A DNA stretch of 6,516 bases, from contig JAHEJF010000099.1 of assembly GCA_024639025.1 (NCBI GenBank), positions 1 through 6,516 of the forward strand, given 5' to 3'. Below are positions 1 to 5,317 of this stretch, in pieces. The translations under genes and the position numbers were made by a program. How positions within the stretch are numbered: the first letter of the stretch is position 1; every line of letters starts with the position of its first letter. The stretch is from Ahrensia sp. (lineage in GTDB: Bacteria; Pseudomonadota; Alphaproteobacteria; Rhizobiales; Rhizobiaceae). The notes beneath the pieces were generated by a model, which saw only the letters and a list, made by a program, of their open reading frames with translations, was not told the origin of the DNA and ran no database searches.

Positions 1-43
1 AGCAACTTGGCGGTTTTGGTGGCGCTCCGTAGTATTCCAGGAC

Positions 44-185
44 GGCACTGTCAGAGTAAAATTTGTTGCTTGGGTTGCGAGCCCAGTATGAGTTCAAGGG
101 CGTTGAAATTGCTCGGTTTATCCAGCTTTGTGTAACCCGATTGAACCGCTTCCAAGGTACTATTTGTTCTACTCTGATAGTATCC
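44..185. mobile_element. MITE-like remnant with IS-type inverted termini
   Basis: The left end (44-61) reads GGCACTGTCAGAGTAAAA. The right end, read on the minus strand from 185, is GGATACTATCAGAGTAGAA. With one single-base gap they match at 12 of 14 positions across CTRTCAGAGTARAA. The interior (62-167) has no convincing gene. The GG(C/T)NCTGT-type tip recalls IS6-family ends, but the family is inferred from memory of such termini. The flanking 8-mers (tccaggac and attaagtg) are not a target-site duplication. The right end can also fold as a short hairpin (GGTACTAT at 156-163 against ATAGTATCC at 177-185). It is best read as a deletion derivative of an insertion sequence, or two ends left by rearrangement. 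Confidence 0.5.
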
Positions 186-377
186 ATTAAGTGGAAGCTT
201 TAGGCCGGAAGCGGACAGCGTTTTTCAACGTCTTGATTGGGCGGAAAGCTGCCTCAACATAACTTATCCGAAAGTTCGCACCCTCCCGCATGATGTGAGG
301 CGAATGGCGTGTCGCCTCATCGCTTTCACAGGTGTTTGCGTAAGAGCGGCGATCCGAGGCCCTCATTTCAAAGCGCC
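186..377. other. Gene-free spacer 3' of the isomerase
   Basis: No reading frame here looks coding. The left part (197-253) is a copy of the degenerate intergenic repeat described separately. The right part has one short inverted repeat, TGAGGCGA at 296-303 and TCGCCTCA at 312-319 with an 8-nt loop, but no T-run follows on either strand, so it is not a convincing intrinsic terminator. Nothing else is supported in 320-377. Confidence 0.5.
197..253. repeat. Degenerate dispersed intergenic repeat, copy 1
   Basis: GCTTTAGGCCGGAAG (197-211), TTCAACGT (224-231) and GGGCGGAAAGCTGCC (239-253) occur in the same order as in copy 2 at 1785-1854. There the blocks read GCTTTGGGCCGGAAG, TTCAACGT and TGCGGACAAAGCTGCC. 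The first block matches at 14 of 15 positions and the second exactly. Spacing between blocks differs, so the copies have diverged by indels. Function unknown. Confidence 0.55.
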
Positions 378-1187
378 TTACACTTGGATTTGAGAAGAAA
401 TGAAATCTATTGAGCGCCTGATTTCCGCTACTGGGTTAGGCAACGCGTGGATACGGGGAGAAAAGCACTCGAACGATAGCGGTCCACGATAACCGCCTTC
501 AATAAGCGCAGCGATTTGTTCGATGTTGCCGAGGCGGTCAAGGCCATCAACCAAGACGCGGTGTTCGTCTTCCATTTCATTGGGCTGAAGACCTTGGTCG
601 ACCACGCCGGAAACATGCACGATCCCGGTCCACGCCGGAAAGATTTCGCCACCACCTGCCAGAAAATGGTGAAACGTGTCGTGGACGATCAGAAACTGAT
701 TACGACTGGCGACGGCTTCAATGGCCTCGATGCATTCAACCTTTGAACGTAGCGATGATCTCTCAAAACCTAGAGGTTCGACCAAGGCGGTCATGCCGGC
801 TTCTTCGAGCACGGGGCAGATCTCCCTGAGTGCCAGCCGCAAATTGGACTGCCGTTCGCCATTGCCCTTCTGAGTGTCATCGTTTCGCGGTATCAGGCTG
901 ATCGTCTCGGCGCCACTTGCTTTGGCCGTGGCAACCAGAGACGTCACTTCTTCGGCAATCGCATCGGTCCAGGTGTTAAACGGGTATACCTGGCTAAGCC
1001 CAACAATCCGCAATTTTTGCCGACGGACTTCAGCGGCAACTACTTCGGGAGGCTCACCAGAGTATAGCGGTGTCTGAAGGTCGTTGCGGAACTCAACGCC
1101 AATACATCCCAATTCAACCGAAGCCGCAAGCAGATCACGCCATGGCAAATGCGGCATCGTCATATGGTTGATCACGAAATCCGGCAA
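378..1187 (-). CDS. Xylose-isomerase-like TIM-barrel sugar isomerase/epimerase (IolI-like)
   Basis: The 269-residue product has the full length of the AP-endonuclease-2/xylose isomerase-like TIM-barrel family, cytosolic enzymes that isomerise or epimerise sugars and cyclitols such as inosose and keto-sugars. Visible landmarks are GVEFRND (30-36) on an early strand, ETISLIPRND (94-103), VEPLG (136-140), VHDTFHH (168-174), HVSG (191-194) and SFECF (238-242). E137, D170, H191 and E240 fall where the family places its divalent-metal ligands, and H173 sits three residues after D170 as in IolI. The active site therefore looks complete. The start is TTG at 1187, supported by AAGGGGG (1193-1199 on the minus strand) five bases upstream; an overlapping ATG nearby is out of frame. 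The VOC gene lies 135 bp upstream on the same strand, so co-transcription is possible but unproven. The substrate cannot be read from sequence; an inositol-type substrate is only a guess. Confidence 0.88.
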   Translation of the reverse strand: MPDFVINHMTMPHLPWRDLLAASVELGCIGVEFRNDLQTPLYSGEPPEVVAAEVRRQKLRIVGLSQVYPFNTWTDAIAEEVTSLVATAKASGAETISLIPRNDDTQKGNGERQSNLRLALREICPVLEEAGMTALVEPLGFERSSLRSKVECIEAIEAVASRNQFLIVHDTFHHFLAGGGEIFPAWTGIVHVSGVVDQGLQPNEMEDEHRVLVDGLDRLGNIEQIAALIEGGYRGPLSFECFSPRIHALPNPVAEIRRSIDFISSQIQV

Positions 1188-1192
1188 TCCAT

Positions 1193-1199
1193 CCCCCTT
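1193..1199 (-). promoter_or_regulatory. Strong ribosome binding site fixing a TTG start
   Basis: On the minus strand the sequence is AAGGGGG, five bases before TTG at 1187-1185. It decides the start of the isomerase: the next in-frame ATG codons (residues 9 and 11) have no such site and would remove part of the first barrel strand. Confidence 0.6.
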
Positions 1200-1224
1200 G
1201 TTTGAACAGAGGCCATCGTCCTCA

Positions 1225-1290
1225 TTTCAGCGGACATTAATTTCCCAGTGCTCGAACGGCAACTTTGCGAACACAGCCGACATTTACTTA
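1225..1290. repeat. Degenerate intergenic repeat-like segment
   Basis: This spacer between the isomerase and VOC genes contains AGCGGACATT (1229-1238) and AGCCGACATT (1275-1284), matching at 9 of 10 positions and separated by 36 bp. The GCGGACA motif also occurs in the other intergenic repeat copies of the window. No gene or clear promoter is visible in it. Confidence 0.3.
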
Positions 1291-1322
1291 ACCACAGGCA
1301 GGGTCTTGTCAGCCATTGCAGC

Positions 1323-1643
1323 CTAATTCTCAACCAGCTGCGTCAATGACAATACATTTCCGCTTGGATCATTCAACCACGCAATCTTGTGTCCGTCAGG
1401 ACTTGTCCAAACTCCAAGATCATCCTGTGGAAGTTGGTCGAACCGCAGAAACTGTACGCCCCTACGCGCCAGTTCCTCCATGTTGGCAACGATGTTTGCA
1501 ACGTGCCAGCCATGCGCGGTGTAGGTAGCAGGTGATAGATTTGGGACTATCTGCACTCGGAGCAAATGATCGCTATCGGAAAAAACCAGTGCGAAAGGAG
1601 GATTTTCAATAAGCTCAAGACCCAGAAAATCCTTAAAAAACAC
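1323..1643 (-). CDS. VOC-family (glyoxalase/bleomycin-resistance fold) protein, N-terminus probably frameshifted
   Basis: The intact frame encodes 106 residues from a GTG. It begins with FFKDFLGLEL, the first helix of a betaalphabetabetabeta VOC module, and contains WHVANIVANMEELARRGVQF (46-65) and DPSGNVLSL near the end, the usual VOC C-terminal motif. The last position of that motif, often a metal-ligand Glu, is Ser here, as in many non-metal VOC proteins. The GTG start omits beta-strand 1. Upstream in the same frame lies P-ISFIATDNPVEAR, exactly the missing strand, but a TGA follows at once with no good start. Two adjacent ATGs (1698 and 1695) lie one frame away; dropping one C from the CCC run (GGG at 1683-1685 on the plus strand) joins MMTNA to ISFIATDN and gives a normal ~124-residue protein. 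It is therefore a frameshifted gene, a sequencing error, or a GTG-started short protein. Substrate unknown. Confidence 0.75.
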   Translation of the reverse strand: MFFKDFLGLELIENPPFALVFSDSDHLLRVQIVPNLSPATYTAHGWHVANIVANMEELARRGVQFLRFDQLPQDDLGVWTSPDGHKIAWLNDPSGNVLSLTQLVEN

Positions 1644-1678
1644 TCGTGCTTCAACTGGATTGTCAGTTGCGATGAACG

Positions 1679-1765
1679 AAATGGGCGTTCGTCATCATAT
1701 TCTCTTGGCAGACGTTAAATGCCTATGCAGCATTTGTCACAATGGGCTTAAAATGGGCGTTCGTC
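1679..1765. repeat. 15-bp direct repeat pair upstream of the VOC gene
   Basis: AAATGGGCGTTCGTC occurs exactly at 1679-1693 and again at 1751-1765, 72 bp apart. A shorter AATGGGC is also present at 1741-1747. The first copy covers the site of the presumed VOC frameshift, so local duplication or recombination may explain the damaged 5' end. No transposon structure is evident between the copies. Confidence 0.6.
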
Positions 1766-1784
1766 TCGTCTTGGTCGAAGTTCG

Positions 1785-1854
1785 GCTTTGGGCCGGAAGA
1801 TGAAATCGACAAGAATAGCAGTTCAACGTTAGCTATGCGGACAAAGCTGCCGTT
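1785..1854. repeat. Degenerate dispersed intergenic repeat, copy 2
   Basis: It contains GCTTTGGGCCGGAAG (1785-1799), TTCAACGT (1822-1829), CGTTAGCTA (1827-1835) and GCGGACAAAGCTGCCGTT (1837-1854). It shares blocks with copy 1 (197-253) and with copy 3 (2353-2402). Copies 2 and 3 are direct repeats on either side of the HU-like gene. Confidence 0.55.
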
Positions 1855-1862
1855 GCATGCAG

Positions 1863-1891
1863 ATGACAGGATGCTATCGTTGATGCAAAAT
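1863..1891 (+). promoter_or_regulatory. Possible sigma70-type promoter of the HU-like gene
   Basis: ATGACA (1863-1868; 5 of 6 to TTGACA) is followed after 17 bp by CAAAAT (1886-1891; 4 of 6 to TATAAT). The predicted start would leave a leader of about 30 bases before ATG 1927. This is pattern-matching only, in AT-rich DNA where such matches occur by chance. Confidence 0.25.
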
Positions 1892-1926
1892 ATTCTAGAT
1901 GGATTTCTCTTTCAAAAGTGAAGCAC

Positions 1927-2328
1927 ATGAACAGCAGCAAACCAGCGACTCTCAAAACCGATGCTAAGCTAAGCGCATTCGTGCAAGATGTAAGCCAGAG
2001 CCTGTTGGACGGCAAGCGCCATCAGACGCCAGGATTTGGAACTTTTTCAACCTGTACGCGGAAAGCGACCATGGATCGTGCAGCCTGCAAAATGGCCATG
2101 TTCCGCCCAAGCGCGGAGCTTCGAGAGTATGCCAGCGGCGGCCCGCCACCTCCGGTTTCTGGAACTCATTCTGAGGTTGTAATGTCTATCGTTGAAGCTA
2201 TGCAAAGCGAGCATGGTATTGAGGTGCCATGTCTCGGCCGAATCGCCGTGATTCCAGTAACCGGAAAGAAGCCAAAGTTGATATTTCATGGCGCAGAAGA
2301 ACTCAATCACGTGTTGGACGCGGTCTAA
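1927..2328 (+). CDS. HU/IHF-family-like DNA-binding protein with two degenerate tandem halves
   Basis: The 133-residue product resembles bacterial histone-like HU/IHF proteins, which bend DNA. Half 1 (about 15-70) shows helix LSAFVQDVSQSLLDG, the hallmark GFGTFST (36-42), a basic arm-like stretch, and MAMFRPSAELREYA, equivalent to the C-terminal 'F+PGK.L+' segment of HU. After a GGPPPP linker (71-76), half 2 (81-133) repeats the plan: HSEVVMSIVEAM, VPCLGRIAVIP in place of GFGTF, a very short arm (VTGKKPKLIF) and ELNHVL. Ordinary HU is about 90 residues with one such module, so this looks like an internal duplication that could form the two-fold HU body from one chain. DNA binding is inferred. 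ATG 1927 is preferred, with GTGAAG just upstream; an in-frame GTG at 1918 adds three residues. It is monocistronic and faces the convergent MerR gene. It could instead be a divergent nucleoid-like protein with another ligand. Confidence 0.65.
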   Translation: MNSSKPATLKTDAKLSAFVQDVSQSLLDGKRHQTPGFGTFSTCTRKATMDRAACKMAMFRPSAELREYASGGPPPPVSGTHSEVVMSIVEAMQSEHGIEVPCLGRIAVIPVTGKKPKLIFHGAEELNHVLDAV

Positions 2329-2352
2329 GACTCTCCTTGGGTTCGGAGCGGT

Positions 2353-2402
2353 CGTTAGCTACAATATCATTAATCGTCAGCTCCGCGGACTTAGCTGCCG
2401 TT
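2353..2402. repeat. Degenerate dispersed intergenic repeat, copy 3
   Basis: CGTTAGCTA (2353-2361) and GCGGACTTAGCTGCCGTT (2385-2402) correspond to CGTTAGCTA (exact) and GCGGACAAAGCTGCCGTT (16 of 18) in copy 2 at 1827-1854. Here 23 extra bases lie between the blocks, against one base there. It fills most of the convergent gap between the HU-like and MerR genes. I see no T-run terminator in that gap. Confidence 0.6.
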
Positions 2403-2422
2403 TATGAACTGATCTGAATCTC

Positions 2423-2833
2423 TCAATGCTCACCAATGCAAATCTCATGATCGGCAAGCGCTTCAATAACAGCGCATTCAGCAACATAACCTGAGTCACA
2501 TTTGGAAATCCTCTTCAATTCTCGCTCTAACCGCCGGAGTTTTGTAATTCTGTCCTGAACGTCATGTAGATGCCTTACCGCTATGCTATGCGCATCATGG
2601 CAGGGTTTTTCTGGATGCCGACTTAATTCCAAAAGCCCCTTGATGTCATCGATAGTGAATCCAAGGTCGCGCGAATGACGAATGAAAGAAAGTTGGTTTA
2701 ATCCAGCTTTTGTATAGCGCCGCTGATTGCCCGCAGACCTTTCTGGTTCGTCAATCAGCCCCTTTTGTTCATAGTAGCGAATGGTTGGGATTTTCACGCC
2801 CGTGCGTTTGGAAAGCTCTCCGATGGAAAACAT
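2423..2833 (-). CDS. MerR-family metal-responsive transcriptional regulator, divalent-ion type
   Basis: The 136-residue protein starts MFSIGELSKRTGVKIPTIRY, the MerR winged-helix DNA-binding domain (1-70), with RYYEQKGLI (19-27) and RRYTKAGLNQLSFI (38-51) as diagnostic segments. A long dimerisation helix follows (about 80-110), then a C-terminal metal loop. Cysteines at 78, 112 and 120 (C112-x7-C120, then VIEAL) line up with the ligand cysteines of the ZntR/CadR/PbrR group; Cys near position 78 is characteristic of divalent sensors, whereas Cu(I) sensors such as CueR have Ser there. C132 in the tail (EICIGEH) may also bind metal. The start at 2833 is set by AGAGG seven bases upstream; the frame runs open to an ATG at 2929, but that would cover the operator. 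It is divergent from the transporter, with overlapping promoters, so it probably represses itself and switches on the transporter when Zn, Cd, Pb or a similar ion binds. The ion itself is not decided. Confidence 0.92.
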   Translation of the reverse strand: MFSIGELSKRTGVKIPTIRYYEQKGLIDEPERSAGNQRRYTKAGLNQLSFIRHSRDLGFTIDDIKGLLELSRHPEKPCHDAHSIAVRHLHDVQDRITKLRRLERELKRISKCDSGYVAECAVIEALADHEICIGEH

Positions 2834-2840
2834 AAAAATA

Positions 2841-2866
2841 CCTCTTGAAGCTATAGCTGCTAGAGG
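2841..2866. promoter_or_regulatory. MerR operator region: 26-bp imperfect dyad
   Basis: CCTCT-N-G-N-AGCTATAGCT-N-C-N-AGAGG is an inverted repeat with 11 of 13 pairs matching, centred at 2853/2854, with a perfect 10-bp palindrome AGCTATAGCT (2849-2858) in its middle. A second dyad, CTATAG-CTG-CTAGAG (2851-2865, 5 of 6 pairs), is centred at 2858. That centre is 13-14 bases past the first base of the -35 box, where MerR-family dyads such as mer and zntA normally sit. CTATAG/CTAGAGGG resembles operators of PbrR/CadR-type regulators. The smaller dyad is the likelier MerR site; the larger one may be incidental or a second mode of binding. Confidence 0.75.
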
Positions 2867-2875
2867 GATTATATT
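2845..2875 (+). promoter_or_regulatory. MerR-type promoter (19-bp spacer) of the cation transporter
   Basis: The -35 TTGAAG (2845-2850) and -10 TATATT (2870-2875) are separated by 19 bp. That over-long spacer is diagnostic of promoters that MerR proteins activate by untwisting DNA. The operator dyad lies inside the spacer. Transcription would start near 2882, giving a leader of about 25 bases that includes the AAGGA ribosome site at 2894-2898. Confidence 0.8.
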
Positions 2876-2895
2876 TTCAGTCATCGAGTTAGCAA
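2868..2895 (-). promoter_or_regulatory. Promoter of the MerR regulator gene
   Basis: On the minus strand TTGCTA (2895-2890) is followed after 16 bp by a perfect TATAAT (2873-2868). Its -10 overlaps the -10 of the opposing transporter promoter, and its start site (about 2861) lies within the operator. MerR bound there would repress its own gene. The leader to ATG 2833 would be about 27 bases. Confidence 0.65.
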
Positions 2896-2905
2896 GGATA
2901 ATTCC

Positions 2906-3592
2906 ATGGTGGTGGAAACCAGCAATCATGTGTCAAAAAATGTGGGCAATGAAGCAAGTTGCGGATGCTCCGGCAATCCACAATTTGATGGTATTGACCC
3001 AGTATACAAGCGCATATTGTGGGCGGTCATTTTGATCAATGCCACTATGTTCATTGTGGAAATGTCTGCCGGTCAACTCGCGGGCTCCCAGGCACTGCAA
3101 GCTGACGCTCTGGATTTTTTGGGCGATGCATTCACCTATGGACTAAGCCTCGCGGTGATTGGAATGAGCCTGAAAGTCCGGTCTGCTGCGGCGATATTCA
3201 AGGGGCTAACGCTATTGCTAATGGGCCTATGGGTGTTTGGCTCAACCGCATATCAGTTTTTGGTGCTCGGTGTTCCCAAGGCAGAAATCATGGGGGGCGT
3301 CGGTTTCCTGGCGCTCTCCGCCAACCTTCTCAGTGTGTTTTTACTCATGCGCTATAAGGACGGCGACGCCAATGTTCGCTCTGTGTGGCTTTGCTCCCGC
3401 AATGACGCCATCGGCAATGTCGCAGTGATGTTTGCTGCTATCGGTGTCTGGGGCACGGCAACTGGCTGGCCGGACTTGATCGTGGCGACTGTCATGGCAG
3501 GTCTGTTCTTGTCGTCCTCGTTCCAGATTATGCGCCAAGCCTTGGCTGAACGCCGCGCGCATCGGGCTCATGAGCATACAACAATCCAGTAG
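2906..3592 (+). CDS. Short CDF-like cation efflux transporter
   Basis: The 228-residue inner-membrane protein has about six helices (roughly 36-56, 62-88, 96-118, 127-148, 156-182, 184-206), as in the cation diffusion facilitator family, which exports divalent metals by proton antiport. TM2 carries ADALDFLGDAF (D70-x3-D74) and TM5 carries WLCSRNDAIGN (C163-x3-D167), matching the paired x3 motifs of the CDF transport site. The TM5 His found in Zn transporters is replaced by Cys163. Most CDFs have about 300 residues with a cytoplasmic ferredoxin-like C-terminal domain; this one stops soon after TM6 with a short His tail (HRAHEH). The N-terminus has a CGC motif (19-21) that may bind metal. AAGGA lies seven bases before ATG 2906. 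It is divergent from the MerR gene and sits behind a MerR-type promoter, so it is very likely its target. Zn, Cd, Pb or Hg are possible; the Cys hints at a soft ion. Confidence 0.88.
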   Translation: MVVETSNHVSKNVGNEASCGCSGNPQFDGIDPVYKRILWAVILINATMFIVEMSAGQLAGSQALQADALDFLGDAFTYGLSLAVIGMSLKVRSAAAIFKGLTLLLMGLWVFGSTAYQFLVLGVPKAEIMGGVGFLALSANLLSVFLLMRYKDGDANVRSVWLCSRNDAIGNVAVMFAAIGVWGTATGWPDLIVATVMAGLFLSSSFQIMRQALAERRAHRAHEHTTIQ

Positions 3593-3791
3593 GTGTGGGC
3601 CCGAAGCTGACTTTCGATGCACACTGCTTCAAGGGCACCTCAGCCAGTTTTTGTCGGCCGGCATTCAAACGGGGCGTACCGAGCGAAATGGGTTGGAAGT
3701 CTTTTGATACCTTCAGTGTTCAAACCTTACAGAATTGGGCTATTGTTTTGTCCGACCGTGCATTCTTGTGTCCAGAAAGGTATGATATTCC
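3593..3791. repeat. Spacer with a possible further intergenic repeat copy
   Basis: GGGCCCGAAGCTGACTTTC (3597-3615) resembles AGGCCGGAAGCGGACAGCG of copy 1, with several mismatches, so membership of the repeat family is tentative. The rest of this 199-bp gap has no recognised gene, no terminator for the transporter and no clear promoter for the M24 gene. Confidence 0.3.
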
Positions 3792-5198
3792 ATGGTCATT
3801 TCCTCGAGCCGGTCAGCGCGACTGACCTCAATACAACTGCCCGTGTTTGGCATGGATGCAGAAGAGCCAGCTCTTGACTCCGCTCTGTACAAGCAGAGAT
3901 ACGAAGGACTGATATCCTCTATTCGAGAGAGCACCGCGGATGCATTTCTGATCTACGCAGATCGGGAACACGCTGCGAACCTTTCCTGGCTGACCGGCTT
4001 TGATCCGAGATTTGAAGAAGCTCTCTTAATTGTGGTTCCTGGTCGAGATCCCATGCTTCTTACCGGGCCGGAAAACCAAGGCGTTGCGAAAGCTGCGCCA
4101 ATCCCGATGGATGTTCGCCTGTATCCCCCCATGGGACTGATGGGACAGGATCGCAGTGAAACCGAAGACCTTGCGGAGCTCATACAGCTTGGAGGGATTA
4201 CAAAGAGAAGTTGTGTCGGCGTTTGTGGTTGGAAGTATTTTGAACAGCAAGAACACATTGCCCCTGAGTCCTGGATTGAAATTCCTGCCTACATTACAGA
4301 CGCGTTGCGCGGCGTAGTTGGCGAAACAGGCAGGGTCTATAATGCGGGGGCTGTATTCATGAACCCGGAAAACGGATTTCGCTCAGTCACTTCAATTGAC
4401 GAACTAGCCAAGTTTGAATTTGCTGTCTGCCATACATCCAGCGCGATAAAGCGAGTGATCGAGTGTACCCGACCCGGGATGCGGGAATACGAAGCTGCAC
4501 AAGCGCTTCAGCCGATAGGAAAACCGCTTTCATGTCACACGATGTTCTCGTGCGGACCACGCGCATGGCATGGGTTGCTCAGCCCCACGTCCAGAGTGAT
4601 AGAACGTGGCGACGCTGCGACGGTTGCCTATGGGATCCAGGGCGCTCTGAATTGCCGCGCAGGATGGATTGCACAAAGCGAAGATGACCTTCCCGATCAG
4701 GCCAGGGATTATGTTGAACGTCTGGTCGCCCCATATTTCCATGCTATTGCCGAATGGCTCGAAACCATCGAAATTGGCCTTGCTGCGGGAAAGCTGCACA
4801 AAATCATCCGCAAGCATTTGGGCGATCCATTTTTTGGTATCAAACTCAATCCCGGCCACCTGATCCATCTTGATGAATGGATGAACACGCCAATTTTTGA
4901 AGGCAGTGATATCAAGCTGCGCTCCGGAATGGCGTTGCAGGTCGATGTCATACCTGCAACGGGTGGACCATATTTTACAACCAATGTTGAAGATGGGATT
5001 GCACTGCTCGACGAAGCGAACCGGGCCGCCTTCGCGGAGAAATACCCGCATGCCACAAAACGCATAAATCATCGGCGGGCATTTATGGAGGAGCAACTCG
5101 GAATCAGGTTGAAACCCGACTGTCTGCCGTTTTCCAACACACCGGCTTGGCTACCACCATTTTGGTTATCACCCGAGAATGCAATGACCATGAAATGA
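3792..5198 (+). CDS. M24-family creatinase/prolidase-like protein lacking the metal-binding aspartates
   Basis: The 468-residue protein has the two-domain plan of creatinases and Xaa-Pro peptidases: an N-terminal creatinase_N domain (about 30-180, including SWLTGFDPRFEEALLIV at 65-81) and a C-terminal 'pita-bread' domain (about 205-430). In active M24 peptidases two Asp, one His and two Glu bind two metals. Here the first Asp position reads VAYG (Y280) instead of VDxG, and the second lies in NCRAGW with no acidic residue. H356 (NPGHLIH), D385 (LQVDVIP, usually Glu) and E400 (NVEDG) remain. H260 (SCGPRAWHG) matches the conserved substrate His used by creatinase, a metal-free member. It is therefore probably a metal-independent amidinohydrolase-like enzyme or a binding protein, not a dipeptidase. 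The start at 3792 has GAAAGG (3775-3780) 11 bases upstream, somewhat far; ATG 3852 would also give an intact fold. Not DddP-like by comparison from memory. It stands alone. Confidence 0.85.
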   Translation: MVISSSRSARLTSIQLPVFGMDAEEPALDSALYKQRYEGLISSIRESTADAFLIYADREHAANLSWLTGFDPRFEEALLIVVPGRDPMLLTGPENQGVAKAAPIPMDVRLYPPMGLMGQDRSETEDLAELIQLGGITKRSCVGVCGWKYFEQQEHIAPESWIEIPAYITDALRGVVGETGRVYNAGAVFMNPENGFRSVTSIDELAKFEFAVCHTSSAIKRVIECTRPGMREYEAAQALQPIGKPLSCHTMFSCGPRAWHGLLSPTSRVIERGDAATVAYGIQGALNCRAGWIAQSEDDLPDQARDYVERLVAPYFHAIAEWLETIEIGLAAGKLHKIIRKHLGDPFFGIKLNPGHLIHLDEWMNTPIFEGSDIKLRSGMALQVDVIPATGGPYFTTNVEDGIALLDEANRAAFAEKYPHATKRINHRRAFMEEQLGIRLKPDCLPFSNTPAWLPPFWLSPENAMTMK

Positions 5199-5317
5199 GT
5201 TGCTACTCAAGTTAACCAGGAGCCCTGACAGCCCAATAACAAGAGACGGCTTCATGTTTCTTTACCGAAGCAATTGATGGCGCTAAATGTAAAATTGAAT
5301 TTGCAAGGCACAGGAAC
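5199..5317. other. Spacer between the M24 and Sel1 genes
   Basis: It is AT-rich toward the right. No terminator hairpin with a T-run follows the M24 stop, and no promoter pair with good spacing is convincing. The Sel1 ribosome site lies at its right end: AAGG at 5305-5308 and AGGA at 5312-5315. Confidence 0.4.

Noticed and set aside
1..187. Minus-strand frame open from ATG 187 to the left edge (about 62 codons)
   Set aside because: It runs straight through both IS-like termini, has no ribosome site I trust, and its translation resembles no family I know. A stop-free run of this size occurs by chance fairly often.
296..319. 8-bp hairpin as a terminator
   Set aside because: No T-run follows on either strand and it lies about 60 bp beyond the isomerase stop, with no other support.
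2834..2929. Extended MerR start at ATG 2929
   Set aside because: The extension would translate the operator and both promoters. MFSIGELSK is the normal MerR N-terminus and has its own ribosome site.
4530..5096. Long minus-strand frame of 188 codons inside the M24 gene
   Set aside because: It is antisense to a clear family member with family motifs; the minus-strand product shows no recognisable domain.
3792..5198. DMSP lyase DddP (also M24 family)
   Set aside because: The N-terminal landmarks differ and the metal ligands DddP needs are missing.
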